A stretch of 51,421 bases of DNA from Crocinitomix catalasitica ATCC 23190 (lineage in GTDB: Bacteria; Bacteroidota; Bacteroidia; Flavobacteriales_D; Crocinitomicaceae). The position numbers were made by a program, and so were the translations under genes. The notes under the pieces were generated by a model. It was not told where the DNA came from. It did not search any database and worked only from the letters and a program-made list of their open reading frames with translations. Shown here piece by piece: positions 1 to 6,728 of this stretch (positions are counted from its first letter, which is position 1; every line of letters begins with the position of its first letter). The stretch covers positions 1 to 51,421 of the forward strand of contig NZ_JHXV01000033.1 in assembly GCF_000621625.1 (NCBI RefSeq), written 5' to 3'.

Positions 1-53
1 ATACACAATTAGAAGCAGAGAATATGTTGTTAAATATGCCCTAAACATGAGCG

Positions 54-102
54 GTGACTGAGGGTTTTTCGAATGCAATTCGAAAAATGGACTCGAAGTC
101 AC
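54..102. repeat. Hairpin element with flanks shared by the 23-kb array
   Basis: A perfect 10-bp stem (TTTTTCGAAT at 65-74 and its complement at 78-87, loop GCA) lies inside a second, weaker pairing of GTGACT (54-59) with AGTCAC (97-102). The sequences flanking the stem, GGTGACTGAGG on the left and TGGACTCGAAG on the right, also flank a different stem in the tandem array at 23.1-23.7 kb, where they appear on the opposite strand. It sits directly downstream of recQ, so it could act as its transcription end, but the shared flanks point to a dispersed repeat. Bases 1-53 show nothing I can name. Confidence 0.6.
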
Positions 103-111
103 AAGCGACAC

Positions 112-2298
112 CTAATTCGCCATTTCACTCATAAACTTGATTCGCATTAAACGCAGGTGACTTTCATCATAATCACCATCAAATTCCGCAAAAGCTTCAG
201 TTAAGCTATCAGAATCAGCCTCTAGGAAATAGTCATAAATATCAGACTGGTCTTCCTCGTCAAGTACTTCATTTAAATAATAATCAATATTCATTTTGGT
301 ACCTGAACCAACGATTCCTTCAATCTCATCAATCACGTCATCCATGGTAATACCTTTAGATGTTGCAATATCATCAAGTGGCATTTTACGATCGACGTTT
401 TGAATGATATGTACTTTTAATACCGATTTATTGACCATTGATTTGACAACAAAGTCTTGCAATCGTTCGATATTATTTTGTTCTACATATTGCGAAATAA
501 GCGAAATGAATGGTTTTCCATATCTTTTTGCTTTCCCTGTTCCCACACCAACAATATTCGATAATTCCTCTACCGTTATTGGGTATTGAATGGTCATATC
601 AAGTAATGACGGTTCTTGAAAGATAACAAAAGGTGGAATGTCTTTTTCTTTGGATATTTTCTTACGCAATTCAACTAACATTTTATACAATGCTTCGTCA
701 GATGTTGCAGCTCCTTTTTGGGCAGTGAACGAATCGTCTTCGTCGAGCGAATAATCATGTTCTTTAAGCAACATAAAAGAGAATGGCTTTTTAATAAAAG
801 CATGACCGTCGTCCGTTAGCTTTAATGTTCCGTACGATTCAATCTCTTTAGTTAAAAAACCATGAACTAAACATTGGCGTGAAACAGCGTTCCAAAATAT
901 AAAATCATGTTCTTTTCCTTTGCCGTAAGTTTCTAGTTCATTATGACGATATGATTTAGTCTCTTGTGTGTCCTTACCAATTAAAAAATTACAAACGTAT
1001 TTCGCTTTTTGCGTTTCTTTTAATTCTTCAACCGCTTTTAAGAAAGTATAAACTTCGTTTTTACCTTCGAATTTTTCACGAGGGTTTTTACAGTTGTCAC
1101 ACATGCAATTACAACCTCCTTCATCGAACTTTTCTCCGAAATAATGGAGAATATACTTCCGACGACAAACGGATGTTTCTGCATAAGAAACTGTCTCAGA
1201 CAATAATTGCCTGCCTATTTCTTGTTCGGCAATTGGTTTACCATGTAAGAATTTCTCTAATTTTTCAATGTCTTTATATGCATAGAACGTTAAACAATGA
1301 CCTTCGCCACCGTCTCTTCCGGCACGACCAGTTTCTTGATAATAACTCTCTAAACTTTTAGGGATGTCATGATGAATAACAAAACGAACATCTGGTTTGT
1401 CAATTCCCATTCCAAAAGCAATAGTCGCAACAATTACATCTGCATCTTCCATCAAAAACATGTCTTGATGTTTTGCCCGCATATGCGAATCAAGACCCGC
1501 ATGATAAGGCAGCGCATTGATTCCGTTTATTTGCAGCAGTTCTGCAATTTCTTCAACCTTCTTACGGCTGAGGCAGTATACAATTCCTGATTTACCTTCT
1601 TTTTCTTTAATGAATTTTACGATGTTCTTTTCTATTTCACGTTTTGGACGCACTTCATAGAAAAGATTATCTCTATTAAAGGACATTTTAAATACAGTTG
1701 CATCAAGCATCTGTAGGTTTTTTTGTATGTCGTGTTGCACTTTTGGTGTTGCCGTTGCTGTTAAAGCAATAATTGGAACATTACTGATTTCTTCGAAAAT
1801 TGTACGCAGCCTTCTGTATTCCGGTCTAAAGTCATGCCCCCATTCTGAAATACAATGCGCTTCGTCAATAGCGAAAAATGAAATTTTAACGCTTGTCAAG
1901 AAATCTATATTCTCTTTTTTTGTTAAAGATTCGGGAGCAACATATAATAATTTAGTCTTCCCTGCGATGATATCTTCTTTAACTCTCTTTATTTCAGTTT
2001 TGTTTAAAGAGGAGTTTAGAAAATGTGCCACTGAATCAGAATCACTAATGTGTCGAATGGCATCTACTTGATTTTTCATTAAGGCAATAAGCGGAGAAAC
2101 TATAATTGCGGTACCTTCACAAATCAATGCCGGCAATTGGTAACATAAAGATTTTCCAGCACCAGTTGGCATGATAACAAATGTGTTATTCCCTGCAAGT
2201 ATATTCTTTATAATAGGTTCTTGTTTCCCTTTAAACTCATTGAAACCAAAATATTGTTTAAGGGCTCCCTTAATGTCTTGTTCTTTTGTAATAATCAT
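112..2298 (-). CDS. recQ: ATP-dependent DNA helicase RecQ
   Basis: A 728-aa superfamily 2 3'-to-5' DNA helicase that acts in recombination and replication-fork repair in the cytoplasm. Visible features are the Walker A motif MPTGAGKS (residues 43-50), the DEAH box (145-148) followed by the RecQ-typical CISEWGHDFRP, and the QETGRAGRDG arginine-finger motif. A cysteine cluster around residues 378-403 should bind the RQC zinc. An HRDC domain follows at about 533-605 (VEELSNIVGVGTGKAKRYG). The C-terminal ~120 residues form a helical tail ending in an acidic stretch, as in the long Bacteroidota RecQ type. The start MIITKEQ is natural for the family. The gene is transcribed away from the DUF1573 genes and ends in TAG. 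It seems intact. Confidence 0.97.
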   Translation of the reverse strand: MIITKEQDIKGALKQYFGFNEFKGKQEPIIKNILAGNNTFVIMPTGAGKSLCYQLPALICEGTAIIVSPLIALMKNQVDAIRHISDSDSVAHFLNSSLNKTEIKRVKEDIIAGKTKLLYVAPESLTKKENIDFLTSVKISFFAIDEAHCISEWGHDFRPEYRRLRTIFEEISNVPIIALTATATPKVQHDIQKNLQMLDATVFKMSFNRDNLFYEVRPKREIEKNIVKFIKEKEGKSGIVYCLSRKKVEEIAELLQINGINALPYHAGLDSHMRAKHQDMFLMEDADVIVATIAFGMGIDKPDVRFVIHHDIPKSLESYYQETGRAGRDGGEGHCLTFYAYKDIEKLEKFLHGKPIAEQEIGRQLLSETVSYAETSVCRRKYILHYFGEKFDEGGCNCMCDNCKNPREKFEGKNEVYTFLKAVEELKETQKAKYVCNFLIGKDTQETKSYRHNELETYGKGKEHDFIFWNAVSRQCLVHGFLTKEIESYGTLKLTDDGHAFIKKPFSFMLLKEHDYSLDEDDSFTAQKGAATSDEALYKMLVELRKKISKEKDIPPFVIFQEPSLLDMTIQYPITVEELSNIVGVGTGKAKRYGKPFISLISQYVEQNNIERLQDFVVKSMVNKSVLKVHIIQNVDRKMPLDDIATSKGITMDDVIDEIEGIVGSGTKMNIDYYLNEVLDEEDQSDIYDYFLEADSDSLTEAFAEFDGDYDESHLRLMRIKFMSEMAN

Positions 2299-2611
2299 TC
2301 AGTAATTTTACGCTACTATTTAACTTGTCCAATATTGAGACTAATATATGGTTCTCGTACAGATGAAATAATTTTTCATTATAAAGATAAATAAAAAGAC
2401 GGTGTCAAATTAGAGAACCACGAAAAAAAATATTTTTTTGTCAAAAGGCCCGTTTAATGGGTTGAATGGGAGGTTAGTTTCGATTTTCTTTTTTTAGCAC
2501 GAATTAAGTACATACATAAAAAAAAGCTTTGTTAAGTATATGTTAAACTTTTTAACATTTAAAAGATCTGCTTTATATTTGGGTAGATAAAAATTAAAAA
2601 AATTGAATATT
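2299..2611. other. Divergent intergenic region recQ / DUF1573
   Basis: This 313-bp gap separates two divergent genes and should hold promoters for both. It has an 8-bp inverted repeat, TGGTTCTC at 2349-2356 and GAGAACCA at 2413-2420, with a second short pairing inside (ATGAAA with TTTCAT). It also has A and T tracts around 2424-2442 and a good Bacteroidota promoter near the DUF1573 gene, listed separately. I found no convincing open reading frame. Confidence 0.6.
2551..2581 (+). promoter_or_regulatory. Bacteroidota-type promoter for the DUF1573 genes
   Basis: TATATTTG at 2574-2581 matches the Bacteroidota -7 consensus TAnnTTTG. TTTA at 2551-2554, 19 bases upstream, is a reasonable -33 element (consensus TTTG). 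Transcription would start near 2588, giving a leader of about 25 nt before the ATG at 2612. Confidence 0.55.
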
Positions 2612-3079
2612 ATGAAAAAATTAGTTTTCGCACTTAGTCTTATTGTAGCAGCCTCTTTTGGTTTAAATGCACAAGTAACAGGAGGAATTACAACAACAGA
2701 TGCAGCAGTTCCTGCAGATGGTCCAAAAATCTCTTTAGATAAAGATGTGCACGATTATGGTACAATTGAGCAAGGAGCTGAAGGTACATGTGTTTTTAAA
2801 GTAACCAATACAGGAAACGCACCATTGATTATCTCTACTTGTAAAGGTTCTTGTGGATGTACTGTTCCAAAATGTACTAAAGAACCAGTAGCGCCAGGTG
2901 CTTCAACTGAAATATCTGTACATTATGATACAAAAAGAGTTGGTGCTATTAATAAAACTGTAACAATTACATCTAACGCGGTTGATTCGCCTAGAAAAGT
3001 AATTAGAATTAAAGGAATGATCAACGCAAAACCAACAGGTGGCGCTCCAACAAACGCTGGTTCTCCAGTAGTAAACTAA
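2612..3079 (+). CDS. Secreted DUF1573 protein (first of three)
   Basis: A 155-aa exported protein with a signal peptide (MKKLVFALSLIVAASFGLNA) and one DUF1573 domain, an Ig-like beta-sandwich common in Bacteroidota with no settled function. The domain has the characteristic H-D-Y/F-G-x-I opening (VHDYGTIEQG), the NTGNAPLIIS strand and the cysteine motif CKGSCGCTVPKC around residues 88-99. The tail is rich in Gly, Pro and Ala. I chose the ATG at 2612; an upstream TTG at 2603 would add three residues but leaves a poorer signal peptide. The two following genes are paralogues only 16 and 0 bp apart, so the three form one transcript. Confidence 0.85.
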   Translation: MKKLVFALSLIVAASFGLNAQVTGGITTTDAAVPADGPKISLDKDVHDYGTIEQGAEGTCVFKVTNTGNAPLIISTCKGSCGCTVPKCTKEPVAPGASTEISVHYDTKRVGAINKTVTITSNAVDSPRKVIRIKGMINAKPTGGAPTNAGSPVVN

Positions 3080-3095
3080 TTTAAATAATATTAAG

Positions 3096-3533
3096 ATGAA
3101 AAGAATTGCTTTTTTTAGTATGATGCTTGTTTGTTTTGCTTTTATGAGTAATACAACAATGGCACAAGGTGGAGTAGCTGTTGGTGGAACAACTGATGGA
3201 CCACAAATTTCAGTAGATAAAGAGGTGCACGATTATGGTGTATTGGCTTATGGAGCTGATGGTAAATGTGAGTTCAAAGTTACCAATACAGGAAATGCAC
3301 CTTTGATCATTTCAAAATGTAAAGGATCATGTGGTTGTACTGTTCCAACTTGTACTCAAGAGCCTATTGCACCTGGTCAATCAACAATGATTAAGGTGGA
3401 ATATGATACGAAAAAAGAAGGTCCGATTACTAAGTCTGTTACGATTTCGTCGAACGCTGTAAATGAGCCTTCTAAAACTGTTAGAGTTAAAGGAGCTGTT
3501 AAAGCTAAACCGGCAGTAACAACGACACCATAA
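3096..3533 (+). CDS. Secreted DUF1573 protein (second of three)
   Basis: A 145-aa exported protein and close paralogue of its upstream neighbour. It has a signal peptide (MKRIAFFSMMLVCFAFMSN, cleaved near TMAQ) and then one DUF1573 domain with VHDYGVLAYG, NTGNAPLIIS and CKGSCGCTVPTC. The two genes share long stretches of identical protein sequence, so the duplication is recent or is being homogenised. The first and second copies both end in a Lys/Ala/Pro-rich tail. The stop codon at 3531-3533 directly abuts the GTG start of the third gene, so translation is probably coupled. Confidence 0.85.
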   Translation: MKRIAFFSMMLVCFAFMSNTTMAQGGVAVGGTTDGPQISVDKEVHDYGVLAYGADGKCEFKVTNTGNAPLIISKCKGSCGCTVPTCTQEPIAPGQSTMIKVEYDTKKEGPITKSVTISSNAVNEPSKTVRVKGAVKAKPAVTTTP

Positions 3534-3908
3534 GTGAAATTAATTTTTCCAATAGTATTTATTCTAAGTTCTGCACTCACTAGTTTTAGTGGTGCAGAAT
3601 TTTTTTTTACAGAAAATAAACATGACTTCCCCGATGTCGTAGAAGGAGTTCAAATCTCTCATGTATTTGAATTTACAAATAAAGGGGATGAACCATTAAT
3701 CATATCAGGATTTGAAGTTGCATGCCCATGTACTGCTTTAATTTATCCCGAAACACCAATTCTTCCCGGACAAAAATCGTCAGTGAAATTAACTTTTGAT
3801 ACCAAAGGTAAATATGGTTTTCAAGATCGAACTGTGCTTATTAAATCGAATGCCAAAGGGAAGAATAAGTTGCGTTTTAGGGTTTATGTGAATGAGATAA
3901 AAGATTAA
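3534..3908 (+). CDS. Secreted DUF1573 protein (third, divergent copy)
   Basis: A 124-aa exported protein with signal peptide MKLIFPIVFILSSALTSFSG and a diverged DUF1573 domain. It keeps the family frame (KHDFPDVVEGVQISHVF, NKGDEPLIIS, SVKLTFDTKGKYG), but the cysteine motif is reduced to VACPCTA in place of the SCGCT form of the two upstream copies. The start is GTG, immediately after the previous stop with no gap, which suggests translational coupling. A single-domain DUF1573 protein of this length is common in the phylum. Its function is unknown. Confidence 0.82.
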   Translation: MKLIFPIVFILSSALTSFSGAEFFFTENKHDFPDVVEGVQISHVFEFTNKGDEPLIISGFEVACPCTALIYPETPILPGQKSSVKLTFDTKGKYGFQDRTVLIKSNAKGKNKLRFRVYVNEIKD

Positions 3909-4455
3909 AGACCGCTATGCTGTTAGACCGCTGCATGCAACAAAAAAATACGATTAGTAAAACCAAAAACGTCTTCGGACTCCCACTCCCTCAAGAATCT
4001 TTCGTGTGGTTTGCTAACGGCAAGAAAAAATACTATTAGTAAAACTAAGTCAAATTCTTAGGTTAGTAAATGATTCTACTTATCATCTAAGTAACATTTG
4101 CTCTTCAATGTATATAAAGTCAAACCGTTTTGGAGCGGTCTAAATTCCTCAACTAAGAGCATAGATTTTCGATGCGATTCTTTTAGTCGTCATAAATAGC
4201 ACTAAATTCTCGTTTTTTATTAAGATTAAAAAGAATTGATAGATGTTATAGAGAAAATTTCCAACTTCATCAAGGATTCGTTGGATAAAGCAAAAGGTCA
4301 AAAATCAAACTACAAACTGCAACATGCATCAAATCGCAAAATCAGCGGACATCTGCGGGAAATACCATTACTTAGCACATTAAATCGTATATTAGATAGT
4401 AGACGAACGAATCAAAAAAATCTGTCTTTAAACAAATGGAAGAATCAACAAGGCC
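3909..4455. other. Repeat-rich gene-free stretch
   Basis: About 550 bp without a credible gene. It contains the duplicated octamer AGACCGCT (near 3909 and 3924) and two copies of an A-rich block ending in ATTAGTAAAAC about 80 bp apart (around 3950 and 4030). A short stem pairs ACCG with CGGT near 4122-4138. The left member of the direct repeat around the GxxExxY gene starts at 4216. An open frame across 4236-4484 starts only with TTG, reads through the repeat and overlaps the end of the GxxExxY gene, so I do not call it. Confidence 0.6.
4216..4362 (+). repeat. Direct repeat, left copy
   Basis: This ~147-bp sequence starts TTTATTAAGATTAAAAAG and ends in ATCTGCGGGAAA. It recurs at 4929-5075, with an offset of about 713 bp. 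The two copies differ by scattered substitutions and small indels. They bracket the GxxExxY gene. Both copies can be read as a short peptide containing DVIEKISNF, which could be a remnant of the end of a coding sequence, but both lack a proper start. Confidence 0.75.
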
Positions 4456-4833
4456 TTATAAACCATTTACTTTGCGGTATATAGACTTTCCGATATTGTC
4501 GTTGTTAAAATTAACCAACAAGCCTAGTTTTAATCCAGACAGTTTCAAATATGTAATCAACTGCATATGGTGAACTTCTAGGAGTGTTTCGACAGATTTA
4601 ATTTCAATAATCACCTTTCCTTCAACAACTAAGTCTAACCTATAACCATTATCAAGACGGATAGTTTCATAATGCATTGGTAATGCCAATTGACAAGCAT
4701 ATTGCAAATTTATTTTATCGAGTTCATAACATATGGCAGCTTCATAAGCAGATTCTAACAAACCAGGTCCAAGGTTGTTAAATACGTTGAAAATACAACC
4801 TCTTATTTTGTAGGATAAATCATTCTCTGTCAT
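4456..4833 (-). CDS. GxxExxY protein, PD-(D/E)XK nuclease-like
   Basis: A 125-aa protein of the GxxExxY family (NCBIfam TIGR04256; Pfam PDDEXK_3). The naming motif is visible as GPGLLESAYEAA. A nuclease-like core follows: LDLVVEGKVIIEIKS supplies the D and the ExK of a PD-(D/E)XK site, and HHMQLITYLKLSG is the helix usually found after it. The C-terminus GLLVNFN is typical. I start at the ATG at 4831-4833. The open frame continues upstream, but those residues are translated CGCAGAT repeat sequence. The gene stands alone between two copies of a direct repeat, so it may be the cargo or driver of a small mobile module. The enzymatic activity of the family is unproven to my knowledge. Confidence 0.85.
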   Translation of the reverse strand: MTENDLSYKIRGCIFNVFNNLGPGLLESAYEAAICYELDKINLQYACQLALPMHYETIRLDNGYRLDLVVEGKVIIEIKSVETLLEVHHMQLITYLKLSGLKLGLLVNFNNDNIGKSIYRKVNGL

Positions 4834-4883
4834 ACAAAAACAATATAATAAATTTCTAGCAAAGAATTTAAATCTAATAAATA

Positions 4884-4930
4884 GTTCCCGCAGATATTCG
4901 CAGATCAAAAACCGCAGATTCACACAGATT
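4884..4930. repeat. CGCAGAT-type repeat motifs upstream of GxxExxY
   Basis: Three closely spaced CGCAGAT words (4889-4918) plus a CACAGAT form a short degenerate repeat. The same motif in the other orientation (ATCAGCG...ATCTGCGG) occurs at 4335-4363, 5049-5074 and 5099-5128. All copies in this window cluster around the GxxExxY gene. Confidence 0.7.
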
Positions 4931-5128
4931 TATTAAGATTAAAAAGAATTGAGAGATGTTATAGAGAAAATTTCCAACTTCGCCAAGGATTCGTTGGATA
5001 AAGTAAAAGGTCAAAAAATCAAAGTATAAACTGCAACATACATCAAATCGCAAAATCAGCGCATATCTGCGGAAAACAACACCATGCCACACGTCTAAAC
5101 GTAAAATCAGCGCACATCTGCGGGAAAC
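4929..5128 (+). repeat. Direct repeat, right copy, plus duplicated tail
   Basis: 4929-5075 is the second copy of the 147-bp sequence at 4216-4362. Its end, from about ACATCAAATCGCAAAATCAG onward, is duplicated again in tandem at about 5086-5128, each time closing with ATCTGCGG(G)AAA. The rest of the gap to folP (5129-5239) shows only an imperfect pairing of CTTCACCTCTTA with a later TAAGAGG, possibly part of the folP transcription end. Confidence 0.7.
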
Positions 5129-5239
5129 AAAAGTATACCACCCATCAGTCACATTTCCTAACACCTAATCCTTAGAAGCTTCACCTCTTAAGCATAAAGC
5201 GATTGAGGTTACGAAACGTAAGAGGAACTAAAAACTAAT

Positions 5240-6091
5240 CTAATATAACTCCTTTGAAACCAACTTTACTGCCTCAACCGCTTCCTTCACATCATGAACC
5301 CTTAAAATTTTGGCCCCATTCATTAAAGCAATTGTATTTAGCACAGTTGTACCATTTAAACTTTCTTCAGCTGTGGTTTGCAGTGTTTTATAAATCATAG
5401 ACTTTCTCGAGATGCCTATCAGTAAAGGTCTATCGAAAATTGCAAAGGATTTTAAATGCTGAAGAAGTTCGAAGTTTTGATCGATTGTTTTGCTAAATCC
5501 AAAACCTGGATCGATAATAATGTCATTAATTCCAGCAGCCTTAGCATTAGCGATTTTCTCACTTAATTCGAGAAAAACCTCTTTAAATAAATTTTTATAA
5601 TTCGATTGATCGACCATGTTTTGTGGTGTGCCACGCATGTGCATTAATATGTATGGGCAATTATTTTCTGCAGCAACCGTATAGATTTTTGAATCTATTC
5701 CGCCACCGCTAATATCATTTATTATATGTGCGCCGTTTTTTATGGCTTCTTTGGCGACTTCGCTTCTAAAGGTGTCTATAGAGATTAAAACATCGGGGAA
5801 ACGTTTATTTATATCTCGAATTACGGGAGATATGCGTTCAATTTCTGTTTCAATAGGAATGTTATCTGCCCCAGGTCGTGAGGAATATCCACCGACATCA
5901 ATGATCGTTGCTCCGTCGTTAATCATTTTTTCAGCACTTGCTATGGCAGACTCAGAATTTGCTAATCTGCTGCCAGCGTAAAAACTATCATCGTTTATAT
6001 TTAGGATTCCCATAACAATGGGTTCGTTGAATTCATGTAAAATACCTTTACAATTAAAGGTTAATTTTGACGAAAAAAATGTATCTTTCAC
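5240..6091 (-). CDS. folP: Dihydropteroate synthase
   Basis: A 283-aa folate-pathway enzyme that condenses 6-hydroxymethyl-dihydropterin diphosphate with p-aminobenzoate in the cytoplasm. Family signatures in order are VMGILNI, DVGGYSSRPG (usual DIGGESTRPG), SIDTFRSEVA, NDISGG, MHMRGTP, IDPGFGFSKT, IGISRKS and RVHDV. The first substrate loop reads NDDSFYAGS where most family members have TPDSFxDGG. I chose the GTG at 6091 because it gives the normal start (V/M)KDTFFSSKLTFNCKG; the open frame runs further upstream, but those residues overlap the divergent gene and look nothing like the family. Only 26 bp separate the two divergent start codons, so at least one promoter must lie inside the neighbour. 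Confidence 0.93.
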   Translation of the reverse strand: MKDTFFSSKLTFNCKGILHEFNEPIVMGILNINDDSFYAGSRLANSESAIASAEKMINDGATIIDVGGYSSRPGADNIPIETEIERISPVIRDINKRFPDVLISIDTFRSEVAKEAIKNGAHIINDISGGGIDSKIYTVAAENNCPYILMHMRGTPQNMVDQSNYKNLFKEVFLELSEKIANAKAAGINDIIIDPGFGFSKTIDQNFELLQHLKSFAIFDRPLLIGISRKSMIYKTLQTTAEESLNGTTVLNTIALMNGAKILRVHDVKEAVEAVKLVSKELY

Positions 6092-6117
6092 AGCTGAAAA
6101 AAATAGGTAATTAATTA

Positions 6118-6654
6118 ATGCATAAAACGGCAGAACAATATAAAAAAGTAATTGAGAATTGTCAGTCAATTTTTCAGAAAAAAGGACAAGATTATGGAAC
6201 CGCATGGCGAATTTTGCGCATCAGTTCTTTAACAGATCAAGTCTTTATTAAAGCCCAACGAATTAGAACCATTCAAGATACTGGAGTGAATATGGTAGGT
6301 GAAGGGGTTGAAGATGAGTTTGTAGCGATTGTGAATTACTGTGTAATGGGACTTATTCAACTAGATTTAGGTACAAAAGCAGAAGAACTGGATTTGGATA
6401 TTGCTTTAAAATTATACCAAGAGAAAACGAAATTGGCTTTTGAGCTAATGGAGAAAAAAAATCATGATTACGGCGAAGCATGGCGCGATATGCGTGTTAG
6501 TTCGTTAACTGATTTAATCATGATGAAGATTCTACGTACAAAACAAATTGAAGATAATAAAGGCGAAACATTGATATCCGAAGGGATAGATGCAAATTAT
6601 TTAGATATGTTAAATTATGCCGTGTTTTCGTTAATCAAATTGAACGAAAATTAA
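6118..6654 (+). CDS. DUF1599 protein, two-repeat
   Basis: A 178-aa protein made of two copies of a DUF1599 domain (roughly residues 8-88 and 102-177). Each repeat carries the same signature: DYGTAWRILRISSLTD in the first and DYGEAWRDMRVSSLTD in the second, followed by K-x2-R and I-x-D and ending in a helical NYxxxxLIQL segment. No signal peptide or membrane span is seen. The biochemical role is not established. The gene begins a plus-strand series into the BT_3928 gene and tpiA, and it lies back to back with folP, an arrangement I recall from many Bacteroidota. The start ATG at 6118 is the first in frame. Confidence 0.88.
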   Translation: MHKTAEQYKKVIENCQSIFQKKGQDYGTAWRILRISSLTDQVFIKAQRIRTIQDTGVNMVGEGVEDEFVAIVNYCVMGLIQLDLGTKAEELDLDIALKLYQEKTKLAFELMEKKNHDYGEAWRDMRVSSLTDLIMMKILRTKQIEDNKGETLISEGIDANYLDMLNYAVFSLIKLNEN

Positions 6655-6728
6655 CTGGTCAGTTAATGACTTGTTAATTTAGAGCATACCCAAATTATAA
6701 AACCTTAAATTCAAGAAAAAATAGGAAT

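Noticed and set aside
966-1361. 131-codon plus-strand frame inside recQ
   Set aside because: It is antisense to conserved helicase motifs and has no recognisable domain.
4236-4484. Small plus-strand gene of 82 codons
   Set aside because: It begins only at TTG, reads through a direct-repeat copy, has no family features and overlaps the end of the GxxExxY gene on the other strand.
4874-5164. Minus-strand frame of 96 codons upstream of GxxExxY
   Set aside because: Its residues are translated repeat sequence, including the twice-occurring RR-x-ALILR pattern from tandem motifs.
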